Assembly: GCA_004835665.1 (NCBI GenBank)
Contig: RBKR01000020.1
Span: forward strand, 1,116,001-1,180,000
Direction: 5' to 3'
From: Phoma sp. XZ068
Lineage: Eukaryota; Ascomycota; Dothideomycetes; Pleosporales; Didymellaceae
DNA: 64,000 nt
This document shows positions 32,778 through 44,620 of the stretch, in pieces. Every line of letters starts with the position of its first letter. The stretch's first letter is position 1. Under the pieces are notes generated by a model. It worked only from the letters and a program-made list of their open reading frames with translations, was not told where the DNA came from and ran no database searches. The position numbers were made by a program, and so were the translations under genes.

Positions 32778-35700
32778 GGACTGATAGAATCAATTGGGGT
32801 GACAGAAACAAGATTATATGCCCACAATGCCTTTATAGGATCGAACTCGGTAAAGTATCTATAGATAGTGCTTCGAAATTACGACATTCTTTGTTTTGTC
32901 GTGACTCACTGCTTCGCCACTAAGTAGTAGTGATGTACAATACGATGATAAACGATGAGCTTCGAGAGTGCCTGTGCAGCGTATTTGAATTCCGGCGAAA
33001 TAGCAGGCATCAGCGCTGGATGATGTACTGATTTTAAATTAAATCCGTGCGGAGAACAAATGCCTCAGCCCCTTACACATAGAACTTACCTTCTTACTTC
33101 ATCCCGTATAACATGGTCCATAATGTAACCTTGCCCGATGCCAGGCGATCTGTTCTACGCTACGGCGTTCTGTGATGAGCAGGTAGTCTGTAAAGTTACA
33201 TTTCCTCAGGCCCGATGATTTGAAACTGCTCCCAAAAAGTATTCCTACAATTTGGGTAGTAGTAAAGCAGGCAAACGAATGTATACTGTCCTGTGCAATC
33301 TTTCAAGTCAAGCATATCATAGCTAGGCGGACCGTATCCACAATAATTTAGCGTACCTGGTAATGACGCCAAGACTCGTATCACCCGTATCAAATTTTTA
33401 GACAAACGACGTATAGCTAATAGGGACCCCACACGCACTCTTTGTTGTCATAAGTTCCTTATGGTGGTGTATGAATCGATACATTCTCCTGATAAAGCTA
33501 CCAAGCTACAGTATTCGTTAACTACAGCACACTTTATATGAACAACGAGAGATGGCGAATTGGTGGCGTTAGACAAGACAGCTAAGATGTAAGGTAAGAT
33601 ATAAATACTAGTACGTAGCTCAATACACTCTAATCTCAAAATGTAGCGTTCAACTAGACATTTCTGGCAACGAGTTATGTCCAGTCACCGAGAGTATAAG
33701 GCATCCTACATCGCGGGTCCTCACCGACAACTACAGCACCCTAAAATTCCCGTTTGACCCGCCTGTTGATGATGAATAGATATTCCATGAGAGTGAGAAC
33801 AAGTTTCTTCTTTATCATTCCCCAAAAAGCTTTAGTTGACATAAAAGCATGGTCCATGTCTATTTAGAGTCAGTGAGAACATCGAGTTGCAATCCGTACC
33901 CCCCCCCCCCCCCCAAATCTATTCTAGAGAGAATGGGTGTTTGTTAGAAAGTATAGATGCAACGGTAGAGTATTAATAGCAGTCCTTCCTACTGCCGCCT
34001 CTTTTTTCCTCTTTCTAGTTCATGGCAATGTAACATTCGACCTGTAAAGCAGAAGGAATCAATACGACAAGTTGCTTCTCCCGCACTCGACTCGGGACGA
34101 AAGAAGTCTGTTATGAGGAGCGTGAGTCCTGAATCTGGCCGCGGGTCGAATTAGACTAAACCAATGCCGAGGGTCTTCCGTGCCTGTTGTGGGCACAATG
34201 TTTTGTAACTGTATGCAAAAGCCAAACAAACGCCGTAGGATCTTATCTGTAGCTGATAGCTTCTGTTTAGCATTGCGTCTAGAGACACTTAAGCTTGATG
34301 GATGCTCTCTGATATTCATCATAGCGTTCGAAAAGCCAATTAATAACATCGACTGCAATCAATAGCTGTATCCACTAAAACCATTCTACATACAAACCTG
34401 GTCGTTTGAGCATTTACCATCATTCAGGCTCTCTCTGTTCTCTGGTTAAACGATGATGATCGTCATACGGATCGTCTGTTCGTCCTTTCCGGAGATTCGA
34501 GCTGAGCTTCCGATCCTTGGCCGCGCTGAGGCTTCTTGCGAACCGTCAGCACTCTCTGGTTGCCAAGGCACGCCACCTTTTGAGGCTTATTCTGACAGCG
34601 ACTGTTATTACTGAAAGGTATGCTAGCACTGCCATTGCTTCACGGTTCCATTTATACAGATGGCTTGGTTACATCGGTTGTGCATAGTCGTTTGTGATAA
34701 CCGTACAGATCAATTCCAGGTCACTATGCATTTCAAAATGACTAGGAGCTTCATTGCCGATCCTCTTGCTAGGGCGCCACAGAAATCTTCCAATCTGCTT
34801 GAAGCGCTATCTGTTCAAGATTCGCCTCCAATGATCAACGACCGACGATATAATGCACATTCGATTAAGAGCTTCATAAGCTTACTGCGTACAGGCCACT
34901 TGTTTTGCTGCGTTTCCATGCACCAAGGCATTTCCTCTCCGCTACAGGGGCATTCAGTCGGGGTTGTTCAACGAAAGGATCGACTGACAGTTTACGCAGT
35001 ACACTGAGTCTGTGTAAAAACAAAAACAGCAGTAAGTGATACGGAATGAAGCAAGTTTTTCGAGTTAGAGGTTCTGACATGAATTAGGAAGGTCCTTCAG
35101 ACGATGATCGATCTGAGCAACGATCGTGCGCTACCCATAAAAGGTGGGATTTTCCCATTGTGGTCAATTACGTCCTTGATACGTGAGCAGATTAGCACAA
35201 CACATTTTATGCATCCACATGGAAGCGTGGTACGGCAGTATTGGCTCGGCGCATGAGTTAGCATGGGCGGAGCGCAGCCGGCGATCTAGCAGAGTTTCTT
35301 GGTGATGTTTAGCGCAATGGGGGAAGCGATCCCGGGCCGAGTGGGGGTTCGTATCTGTGGAGACGCAGTGTATAGCGGCCCGGAGCGCGTGTGGACCCTG
35401 GAATAGTTTGTCGAACCACGACCTCACTGGCAACAACTGTCGCGGAGCAAAGTTCCGCCTGAATAGGACCGAGTACACGGTTACCGGATGAAGGGATTCA
35501 TGGAGGGGTCAATACTCCTCTCCTCTCACGTGTAAGTGAGCGCAAAAATCCACCCCTAGTTCTTGACTCCGCTCTCCTTAGCGTGCAGCACAAAGTCGGT
35601 GCTTTCCAGGACAATTTCGGTCTAAGACCCTCGACTATCGATCCTCGATCCTTCTGCACGCTCATCAAGTCTGGCAGATGAACACCTGTCCGACATCTGC

Positions 35701-36266
35701 CTACCATACACACTTGCAGCATCACGGCATTACTCCACGGTGTTGTGGCGCCAAGCAAACGTGTGCTGCAAGGCAATCTTCAAAGAGCAACTGTCACAGT
35801 CAGGTTTGGCCGAGACAAGATCTATTCAACATTTCGAGGATCCCGTCTTATACCTTGCAAATCATATCGTGAAGCAATGACATCAGTAGACACGAGTCTT
35901 CTCCAGGCCACCCACACGTACATTCAAAGTGTAACAACTATTTTGCTGTTCGTTCTCTGCGAGGCTATTGCATCTTTGATCTCCTATTTCTTTCATGTTA
36001 CGTAAAAACGGTGTCCCCATCATCTTACTTTACAGCCGATTCGGAGATCGAAGGATTGCATCCGCATTACATACGCCATCTGTCTTGGGCCGCCACGAGC
36101 ACCCCGTAAAATTAGTGTTACTGCGGTAGAGGCTGTCCGGTGCTGTTCAGCTGACGTGAGAACGCAGGTTCCCGACGCATGGTGACACGGCTGCGGGCTT
36201 GCGAGAGAATACCAAGAATGTCGCTGTACAACGGTCAAGGTATCAATGAGATTCTTCAATCTTCAG
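32778..36266. other. 3.5 kb gene-free region between two divergent genes
   Basis: No ORF on either strand has coding character; the longest are about 115 codons and overlap. It separates the middle accessory genes from the PKS-NRPS cluster and includes the promoters of the esterase and of the cluster regulator. It has one long homopolymer at 33,899-33,914. Confidence 0.5.
33899..33914. repeat. Poly-C tract
   Basis: Sixteen consecutive C residues in otherwise AT-balanced DNA. It is likely to vary in length between isolates and to be error-prone in sequencing. Confidence 0.8.
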
Positions 36267-37527
36267 ATGTCCGATAGTCACCTTTTCGATCTCGACATGG
36301 AATCTACTGCTCAGGAGCAAAATAATTTCCTGGCCTTCCGGTCTTCATGTGATAGGTATTAGTCAATACAAGTGGTGCTCTAGCGAAAAACTAACTTAGT
36401 TTTGTAGGTGTCGCCATTTTAAATTAAAATGTTCATCAAACGGCAATGAGACCCACGAGCCATGTGAGCGATGCTCAAAAGCAAAGTTGCGCTGCAATTA
36501 TAGCCGTCGCAGTAATCTGAGACGACGGACCACCACTGGGCAAGACAACGGCTTGGAGACCCCAGATAGCCATGATGGTCGAATGGCTGTGCCAGAAGTC
36601 ACCATGGAATGTCAAGAGTCGGGCCAGAGCGAAGAGAGCTCACCGCCAATTGGCACACGACTCACCGAGGTCTCATGTGAACCAGTGGACGCCTTTATTC
36701 ACGCCAATGCCCTTGACGTAGTTTCGGACGAGCTACTTTGGGCTGATTGGGACATCCCATCGACGGGTTCACCATCCTCTTCTCTGTGGCAAAGCCACCC
36801 GTCAGGACTTTCAGAGCGCGGAGCAAGCATCTCAGCTCAGTGTACGCTCAGTCTTGCAAATTTGGCTGTCGAGCTGGGCGAGTGTTTGCAGATGCTGCGT
36901 GGGGACATCCGGACTCAACAAACTATCGATGACTATCCTCTGGGCAATATTCGGCATCTCAGTAAGGGGTTCGTTGCTTTGGCACAGAACCAGCCGAATC
37001 TCTCCGCGGCCGACGTCTCGACGAGCTTGTTGCTTCTGAGCTGCTACGTGTCGCTCCGCAAACTCTATATTGATGCTTTTTCCAACATCAACCACCACCT
37101 CCCAGTCGGAAACGACGAGCAACAGCTGGTGGCCCATGATCACAGGGCCATGCGCCTGCGCGGCATGGATACACTCACCGAGCGCTGCATGCGCAGCTAT
37201 ACAGCCTTCAACATCACCCTAGACTTACTCCACAACTGCGATGCGGCTCTAGGCCTCTGTACAGTCTGCAGACCTCGTGGGCAGTCCAACTTATTGAGTC
37301 CCTTAGCTCCAAACATGCAACTCTCACAAATACTCCCTAGTGATAACTTGGAGGCTCCGATAGAGCGACCCCCTCCGGGCAACGTGTGTATTGCGTGTGC
37401 CCTACCAGTTAGTTTCAGGATAGAGGCAGCATCAATTTTTAGCGCCATAGTAGATCAAGAGCACTCTCTCAATGAGGTCATTGGGATTCTCAGGCGGACA
37501 CTGCGTCAGCGAATGGGAACGCTGTAA
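36267..37527 (+). CDS. Zn2Cys6 transcription factor, AflR-like size, probable cluster regulator
   Basis: Exons 36267-36355 and 36408-37527 with a 52-nt intron (GTATTA donor, CTAAC branch) give 402 residues. The intron splits the zinc cluster: CDR from exon 1 joins CRHFKLKCSSNGNETHEPCERCSKAKLRC from exon 2, giving all six cysteines. An intron inside the zinc cluster and a short (about 400-residue) protein without the fungal_trans domain are common for pathway-specific regulators of polyketide clusters such as AflR. The C-terminal half has the helical blocks such proteins share (LSLANLAVELGECLQMLRGD, STSLLLLSCYVSLRKLYIDA). It is the leftmost gene of the PKS-NRPS cluster and likely switches it on. 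Confidence 0.85.
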
Positions 37528-38853
37528 GGACAATGATGACGGTATGACACATTCTTCTCTGCCACTTGGAGATATTCGGAATTGTCTTGCCTCCTCTAGG
37601 TACCTAGGTAGCTGCGTGCTTACGCACAATGCAATACTGGGTGACTACTGGAGATGTTCAAATCAAATCTTCTTACTTCTCGCGTATCTGAGTATCCGTT
37701 CAAATGCAAAGTGCCCACCGGAAATATTCGGAATTCCGACTGTTTTCCCACTCTAGACCTTGCTATCCACTTTCCTATCGCGTGATTTTCTCCTTCAAGC
37801 TACCGTGGAACCCTGCCTATGCAGAAGACAAAAAAGTACGGATACCCCTTGCTTGCTGAGGCGTAAAATATATGATACGGAATACGCCAACATCTAAGTA
37901 GTGACAACCTTTCTTTTCCCATTGAAATCAAGGGTAGAGATAAGAGGAAACTTCTAATCGGCTAATACTAACCACCAGTATTAAATTCCGACAATCAAAT
38001 ACCATGCTACTACCACAAAATGGCTTTCTTCTAAACCGCCGTATTTTGCCTCGCCTGCAGCGCGCAGCGACATTACTACTTTAAAGCCTTTGTCATTATA
38101 AGATGGAAAAAATCTTTTAAACTGCATGTTCAGGTAGCCAGAAAGTCGTGTTGTTAGAGCTCTAGTATAATGTACAGAAGTATTAAATGTTTTGAATCGG
38201 CACTTATCAGAATGGGCTTCCTCGTAGCCGCTGCAGGTGTGGATTACTATCCACTCAGCCCAACCTCTCGGTATCCCTCGGTACTTCGGACATCTAAAAC
38301 GTCGCCAGTCGTTGCGCCCGCGCCAAATACCGATTTATCTCCTGCGTTCACTTGAGGTCATTATTCGATGCCGGCCCGTTGCTGGGTATGACCTGAATGA
38401 TGGGTTGCTTAACATGTAACATCGTGTTTGTTTGCGAATATTCTCTGCATCTTACGATTCCAGCCATCTGAGAGATAGTGGCGACAATCCCACAGTGAAG
38501 CAGCAGCGCCGAAAAATAGCCCATAACACGCCTCAAAAACTGGCAGTCCTGAAGGCTGGACATAGGATATGCTTGTAAGCGGCGCATATTTACGAGGCTT
38601 TAGTATACATTACAAAAAGGTTGAAGTAATAGCATTGAAGTCCTTCAACGATACCTAATATACTAGTATCATTCTGTAGGCAGTGGTAAGGTTATGTAAG
38701 GCTTGAGCATCTTGTTAGTTGCCTTTCACTCCAATGCCCTTTCCTAATGCGCCCCCTATTCCAAAGCTGTGTCATCCGTCCGAGTTTCGGTCACTGATGC
38801 AACGAGCTGAATCCCATTGCAACACTGAACTATTAGCCACTCTTCCACTATCC
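37528..38853. other. Convergent intergenic region, nothing recognised
   Basis: 1.3 kb between the 3' ends of the regulator (plus) and the FAD monooxygenase (minus). Short AT-rich segments occur near 37,850-38,170. No gene was seen. Confidence 0.45.
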
Positions 38854-40539
38854 TCATACCACCGTACGCCACCGCCCTACAGCACGCTTAAGCCCCTCCA
38901 AAGCACCACCCTCCCCATCCGTAGCCCACGCAACAACACCATCTGGTCTGACCAACACAACTGACAGTCCCAGTTTCTCTTCTGCGTCGGTGTTGGTATA
39001 AACAATACCTTCCCACTGCTCCACAGAAGTCTTAATATCGGGATTCGAGCTGAAATCCACAATAACCCATGCCCCACCATGCATTTTCTCGCCCATCCTC
39101 GTACCATCAGTGAATGCAAAGTCCGGCGCCGAGTATCCCATGAGCCAATGACGTTCTCCCTCCTCTTGACTGAAGTTGAGGTCAAGCCTAGGATGAAACC
39201 AAATAAACTTGGATGCAAAAAGCGTAGCACCATCCCTCGTCCCCACCATCTCCTTCGCAAGCCTGAAAAATGCATCCCCATGCAACCCTGGCTCAATAGC
39301 CAGCGTATGAACGCGAATCATATCTAGCACCTCCCTCGCGACAGGCAACCGCTCGGTCTCATACGAATCCAGCAGTGTCGTGGGAGAGTAGTTGTTTATC
39401 ACGGCAGCAAGTTTCCAGCCGAGATTCAGGGCCTCTGCGAGACCGAGGTTTAGACCTTGACCACCGAGGGGTGAGTGGATGTGTGCTGCGTCGCCGGCGA
39501 GGAGGATGCGACCGCGGCGGAGCTGGGTGGTGAGCTTTGCGCGGTCGGTAAAGGAGCCGCCAAGGTGTAGTTTTTCAACTGCCAGGTCGTCGTTCCCTAC
39601 TACGCGGCGGAGTACAGATTCAAAGGATTCGCGGGTGACGGTAGGGCGGGGGGAGTGTTCAGTGGCGCCGTTGGATGCGGCAGAGTCGAAGTCCAGGACG
39701 AATGTTGTGGGTGGGCGCGCGGCGTAGGCGCCTTTAGGCGTGCGGTGAAAGCCCGGTGCCAGAAGCTCTTTTGCGTGTGCAGAGAGGTCGCAGTCTGCCA
39801 TGTAGCCGACCCATGTTGCTTCGTTGCCTTCCATTGTGAAGCCAGCGTGGCGGCGGATAAAGCTGCGGCCGCCGTCTGCACCGACGAGGTAGTCAGCTAC
39901 ATACTCAGTGCCTTCAGTTCCTCCGTTGGTGGCACTCGTGTGCCCATTGCCGTGTGTCGTGGTATTTTGAAATGCAGCAGAGCCAGCCCAGACTCTTACA
40001 TTGTCGCCAGTGTCCTCAAACCCCGCGATAGGGCAGCCGAAACGGATCTCAACACCAAGCTCTATTGCACGTTGATACAGGACACCAACAAGCTGCCCCT
40101 GCTTCAGCGCCCCACCAAATGCCGACGGGCCAGGTAGAATATGTCTCCAGCGACTCCAATCAACATTACTGGACTGAATAATAATCCCCGCAAAATGACT
40201 CGCCACCGGAAAATCTCCTGGCTTACGTTGCTTCAACTCGCCCTTCCTCTCCTCCTTACCACCAGCCAGTGTCGTTTCGCCTGGCGTGAGTTCAGTCGCA
40301 ATGACCTGGGACAGCAGCCCGCGGCGATAGAAAGTCTCGGTCGAGAGGTGATTCAGCAGGCGAAAGCCGAGCACGCCGTCACGCCAGGGGTCAGCGAGAG
40401 TTGCGTTTTTCTCAAGCACGAGGGTGGAGACGCCAGCAAGGGCGAGTTCGCAGGCGAGCAGGAGGCCGACGGGGCCGGCGCCGGCGATAATGACGCTGTA
40501 TTTGCGAGTGGAGGGGTGCGTCATACTGTGTTGCTGCAC
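38854..40539 (-). CDS. FAD-dependent monooxygenase (aromatic-hydroxylase type)
   Basis: Intronless, 561 residues. The FAD fold starts with SVIIAGAGPVGLLLACELALAG and ends its ADP-binding strand at LVLEK. The second FAD/NAD motif is YLVGADGGRSFIRRHAGF, and the ribityl-binding GD motif is GRILLAGDAAHIHSPLGGQGLNLGLAEALNLGWKLA. This is the PheA/TfdB-type group A flavin monooxygenase family, with a C-terminal thioredoxin-like part (about residues 440-561). Such enzymes hydroxylate or epoxidise aromatic or enolic substrates with NAD(P)H and O2. As the only oxygenase visible in the cluster, it may oxidise the polyketide-amino acid product. A second ATG five codons downstream (MTHPSTRKYS) is an equally good start. 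Confidence 0.85.
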   Translation of the reverse strand: MQQHSMTHPSTRKYSVIIAGAGPVGLLLACELALAGVSTLVLEKNATLADPWRDGVLGFRLLNHLSTETFYRRGLLSQVIATELTPGETTLAGGKEERKGELKQRKPGDFPVASHFAGIIIQSSNVDWSRWRHILPGPSAFGGALKQGQLVGVLYQRAIELGVEIRFGCPIAGFEDTGDNVRVWAGSAAFQNTTTHGNGHTSATNGGTEGTEYVADYLVGADGGRSFIRRHAGFTMEGNEATWVGYMADCDLSAHAKELLAPGFHRTPKGAYAARPPTTFVLDFDSAASNGATEHSPRPTVTRESFESVLRRVVGNDDLAVEKLHLGGSFTDRAKLTTQLRRGRILLAGDAAHIHSPLGGQGLNLGLAEALNLGWKLAAVINNYSPTTLLDSYETERLPVAREVLDMIRVHTLAIEPGLHGDAFFRLAKEMVGTRDGATLFASKFIWFHPRLDLNFSQEEGERHWLMGYSAPDFAFTDGTRMGEKMHGGAWVIVDFSSNPDIKTSVEQWEGIVYTNTDAEEKLGLSVVLVRPDGVVAWATDGEGGALEGLKRAVGRWRTVV

Positions 40540-41214
40540 GGTGGTGGGTAGCTGCGAGAAGGATTAACTCTGTTGCTACAGCATTGACGATGTGTGGACG
40601 AGTGCACTATCAAGTTGGGCGTTGGCACGAAGCCACGCGGAATGTCTGGAAAGGAGGGATCATCCGGGCTCGAAAAGAGACGAGGATGCCCGGGGAAGTC
40701 CGATTAACAGCGATGTATTGCTACGTGATCCGAGTTGAGTACAGTCATTGAACACAGTTGATTTAGCCGGGATTCAACAACTGCAAGCATATTCGTCAGG
40801 TCGCCTGCACGGTGGTATATCCCAGATTTTGCACCAATGGCAATGTTTTCCCTGTAGCACGACTGTCGGTGACCAGCACTATTGCTCGGTGCCCTCCGAG
40901 GATACAGTTTGTTTGCAGTGACTCTGGCTAATCTGTTGGATTTAAAGAAGATGCACGCACCTGCTTGGGCGGCCCCATTGCAGCACAACTCTGCCTGGTC
41001 GTTTGGCCTGAATGGAAGAATAATGTATGTGGCAGAAAGCAATGAATCTAAGAGCTATATCGTGATTGGAGACCTTGCTATACTACAAAGAGTGGAGACG
41101 GTATAATTCTACCTAATTAGTTGCGCACTATTATGCGTGGCGTATCCCGCAGTCGTAAATCGCAGCCGTATCCTCAGTAGTTTCACACAGTGTTGAAGTA
41201 TCCTGACTATTCGC
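40540..41214. promoter_or_regulatory. Intergenic region with the FAD monooxygenase promoter
   Basis: About 675 bp between two minus-strand genes. No ORF of interest was seen. Confidence 0.4.
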
Positions 41215-42846
41215 TCATAGAACAAAAACATACTTCTCCCGTAGGCGGCCACCAAATTTGTAGAACAAAAAGGCAAGAGGCAGGAAGGTCAGGGATATAA
41301 ATCCAAGAACACTGTTGCCCCAGCCCAAGCCCAGCTTGTCATATAGCGGCGGCGCAGCGAGCGGCAAGAAAGCTCCAGACCCGTTGCGCACTAATGTGAT
41401 AGCCGCCATGGCTGAAGCAGAGCCCTCCGCGCCAAAGGTGTCGATCATGTAGAGCTGACCTGAAGCGGTGACGAAAACGATACCAACGCCGATGAATGCG
41501 GTCCCGATTATCGGCACGATCCAGTGCACAGTTTCTGAGTATTCTGCACTCCAACCATACCAGAACAGGCTTGCAGGGACGAAGGGGCCTCCAAACATCA
41601 TCAGGACCATTCGGTGCTCGGGCGTGCTGTTTCTCTTTGCCAGCTTGTCGCTGAACTTGGCGAAAAAGAGGGTGCCGATGATACATCCCACGCCCAAGCC
41701 TAGGTACGAGAGACCTGCCATGGCTGGTCCAAAGCCGTAGGCGTCCTCAAAGACTTGCGAGAAAGTGGCAAGGAGGAGGAAGGTTAGGCCGAAGACAAAG
41801 GCAAGGTACAGTCCAAGGAGAAGGACGATTGGTGAAAAGAGCAACATTCTGATGGGCCGGCTAAAGGCACGTCCAATGAGCTGACGAGGGGGCAGATCGT
41901 GGGCGACCGCAGATCGCAGGTTGGGGTTTCCGGTCGACTTTCGAAGGCGGGCGGCTTTTCGTGCAAGCAAGATGGATTCCATCGACTCGCGCATCACGAG
42001 CAAGACTGCGATTGTGACGACTCCAGTCTGTGGTAGGTGTGAGTGGCAGGTCTCAATTTTCACGTCAGTTGTGGATACACTTACAACCATGAGAACAATG
42101 TAGAAGATCCAGCGCCAGTCGAGATGCTGAGCGACGAAACCTCCCACGACTGGTCCCAGGACTGGGCCTAGCAATGGAGCCAGAGCAAACACAGCAGAAG
42201 CAACACCGCGATTCTCATGATCGAAGAGGTCAGCGATGGTCCCCGCGCCACAAGTCAAGTAAGACGTGTAGCATACGCCGTCAAAGAAGCGGAAGACGAG
42301 GAACATGGCGACGTTGGTGCTGCGAGCCAAGCCAGCCGCGAAGGCAAGGAACAGCAGACTCGTGACATAATAGATCCGGACGCGACCATACATCTCAGAC
42401 AGCGGAGCGAAGAGCAGCGGTCCTGCCGCAGCACCGAGAGAGGGGATAGTGACGGTCAAAGTGACGAGGGTGCTGTCATGGACGTTGAACTCGTCGGCGA
42501 GCTGCGGTGCAGCGGGGGCAAACATCGTGGTTGCAAAATTGCTAGTCTACGCGTTAACAGCATAGTCAACAGGAGCGCTAGAGCTTAGTGAGGGAATAGG
42601 AGGCCGCGAGGAAACAGGAGGTGGTGAAGGAACAGGAGGTGGTGAGAATAAAGCGTACGTGCAAAGGACCGACAGGCCAACGAGCAACACGTTGGCCAGT
42701 TTGAAGCCCTGACTCCAGTTTTGAGGATTCTCAGGATCGTCAGGGCCATCCCAAGTCACAGCGTTGGGGTCGACGGTGACGCTTTTCTCGTCAGCAGCGA
42801 CAGGCTTGTCGACGGCCGCTCCTGGGGCGAGATCGCCTTCCTCCAT
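41215..42846 (-). CDS. MFS transporter of the cluster (DHA1 type)
   Basis: Three exons, 42846-42659, 42541-42085 and 42027-41215, give 485 residues. The first intron is 117 nt and CCT-rich. The second is 57 nt, has no stop and is divisible by three, so retention would add 19 polar residues (VSTTDVKIETCHSHLPQ region) next to a membrane helix; canonical GTAAGT/ACAG ends argue that it is spliced. The N-terminal motif is WDGPDDPENPQNWSQGFK. Motif A is GPLLFAPLSEMYGRVRIYY, and motif C is GPVLGPVVGGFVAQHLDWRW. About twelve helices are visible. It lies among the tailoring genes and probably exports the cluster product or confers self-protection. Confidence 0.82.
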
Positions 42847-43504
42847 GTTTGCCGAGAAGGCGGGGTGGAGCGTAAGCTGGGCGTTAGTGAAAAACAGTCA
42901 GAGTATGTTTGTTGTTAGGCATTACGGAGTGAAGCTAAGGTTGCGGAGTGGAGCTAACACTGCTGCAAGGTGAAGCCAAGTCGAATGACCGGAGCCCGCA
43001 ACTCTTCGGCGTTCTTCGCAGGGGCCCCACAAGCACTGTGCCAAGAATGCTGTCCTACCTTGACAAAGGGGCGTCTGGCAATACTGCGATCGACGATCAT
43101 GTTTATGTTATAAAAGACGAAACAGTCGGCTGGTAACCAGTCAAGTGCGATATAAATTTCAGCTCGTTCTAGAGCAGTAACCTCTCTGTGCTGTTAGTGA
43201 CCTGACGCCCCACGTTCTGCAGTCTGCAGGATGTCTTGCGTTGGATACGAGATACAAAGAAGTAATATTTAACGACGGTTGGATGCAGTCACCTCGTACA
43301 TCAGCCCACCCTTGCTAGCCCCACCAAGCGCAGCTCACAGATCCACGGCACCACGGCAGCGCCCGTACCGACGGACTGGACCTAATTTGCCAAGGCAAAG
43401 CTTACCTAGGTATCTGCTTGGCATGTGTCTTGCATTGGCCGCTGGGGGTGAAGCACGAACTGACACCGGCAAAGCGCAGCAGCCTCTGTGCTGGGGTAGG
43501 TAAT
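42847..43504. promoter_or_regulatory. Intergenic region with the MFS promoter
   Basis: About 660 bp between minus-strand genes. No coding ORF was recognised. Confidence 0.4.
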
Positions 43505-44620
43505 CTATGCCAACACGAATTCCAGCACAGAGCAGTCGTTGTATGTATCTGGGAACGTCCGATTCAACTTGAATCCTGCCTCTGCCGCCAGGTCAGCATG
43601 CATCTGCGCACTGCGCCGCTTGCCCCCAACGAGCAACAATGACAGGTCTTGTGCGATGGCATACGCATTGCGGTTGCTTGCTAGCAGCTCCTCGACCACA
43701 TTCACACGCGTGTCAGGTGCAGCGGCCGCCCGCAGCACCCTCCAGCACCGCCTAACATCATCATCAGGGAAGTCGTTAAGAATACGACGAAGCTGGTACA
43801 TCAGTGCGCCTTGGACCGGCGGCGGCAGCTCCTCGAGCACACTGCCCGCCACTAGCCTAATCGCTTTGATGCTGTCATCTAGATTTGCCCGCGTGTGTTC
43901 AATCGTCGGCGCCCGATCGAACACGGCGCAGCGCTCGGCACGCATCCACGGGTGATCCTGCAGAATGTCACGCAGTGCGTGCCCGTTGCTCCCGCCAATA
44001 TCAACAAACAGCGGCTTGCCATCGCTACTCGTAGCATCGGGCAGCTGCTTCACCCACGCCAAGTCGTAGACTCCGTGCATGGGGAAGACCTTGGATGCGC
44101 GGCCTACAAAACTGTCGAATTCTTTGCTGAGCTTTGGGTCGGCAGCGACGATCTCGTAGACGTTCCCGTTGGGCTGCCCAGTTGCCATGCCGAATGGCGT
44201 GACTTGGGCGTCTTTCGGGGAACTGAAACCGTGTTGAGTTAGGTAGGCGGGGAAGTGCGCCATGGACCGGATGAACAGGTTGTGCATGTGCGTGAGGAAC
44301 CCGGCACCAATCTGGTCAGACTTGTAGCCGCGCGAGCGGTCCGTGTGAGCGACATGGTCTGCCTCGGGCGCCGCGAGGATCCCCGTGGCGATGAGCAGTG
44401 GAAGGGTTCGGTCGAGCAGTTCCTGCTCGCCGCCGATTTTAGCGGCCAGGTGAGCCGATGAGATGGCGCTGTTGTCAGGGATGTGATCGAAGACTTTCCA
44501 GTCGATGAAGGCTTTGAGCACGCCGATTTCCATGATGGTGCAGAGGTAGCCCATGTTTGGACCCACTGCCTGCTTCAGCTGTAGATGCTGCGCTGCAGTA
44601 TCGCCTTCCTTGATGGCCAT
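43505..44620 (-). CDS. O-methyltransferase-fold protein lacking the usual catalytic histidine
   Basis: Intronless, 371 residues. Residues about 15-100 form the winged-helix dimerisation part (GYLCTIMEIGVLKAFIDWKV). The SAM site is PLFVDIGGSNGHALRDILQDHP, followed by AVFDRAPTIEH and RLVAGSVLEELPPPVQGALM, so cofactor binding looks intact. In plant and fungal class II O-methyltransferases the next block reads LHDW/LHDY with His as general base; here it is YQLRRILNDFPDDD, with Asn at residue 282 (codon 43777-43775, AAC, one base from CAC). The downstream glutamate (VVEELL) is kept. Asn argues against ordinary O-methylation. The protein could methylate nitrogen, as in equisetin-type tetramates, or use the fold for a SAM-dependent cyclisation as LepI-type enzymes do. 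Confidence 0.85.
   Translation of the reverse strand: MAIKEGDTAAQHLQLKQAVGPNMGYLCTIMEIGVLKAFIDWKVFDHIPDNSAISSAHLAAKIGGEQELLDRTLPLLIATGILAAPEADHVAHTDRSRGYKSDQIGAGFLTHMHNLFIRSMAHFPAYLTQHGFSSPKDAQVTPFGMATGQPNGNVYEIVAADPKLSKEFDSFVGRASKVFPMHGVYDLAWVKQLPDATSSDGKPLFVDIGGSNGHALRDILQDHPWMRAERCAVFDRAPTIEHTRANLDDSIKAIRLVAGSVLEELPPPVQGALMYQLRRILNDFPDDDVRRCWRVLRAAAAPDTRVNVVEELLASNRNAYAIAQDLSLLLVGGKRRSAQMHADLAAEAGFKLNRTFPDTYNDCSVLEFVLA

Noticed and set aside
34660..35776. Frames of 92-115 codons in the 3.5 kb gap
   Set aside because: Mutually overlapping on both strands with no motif or intron-supported extension.
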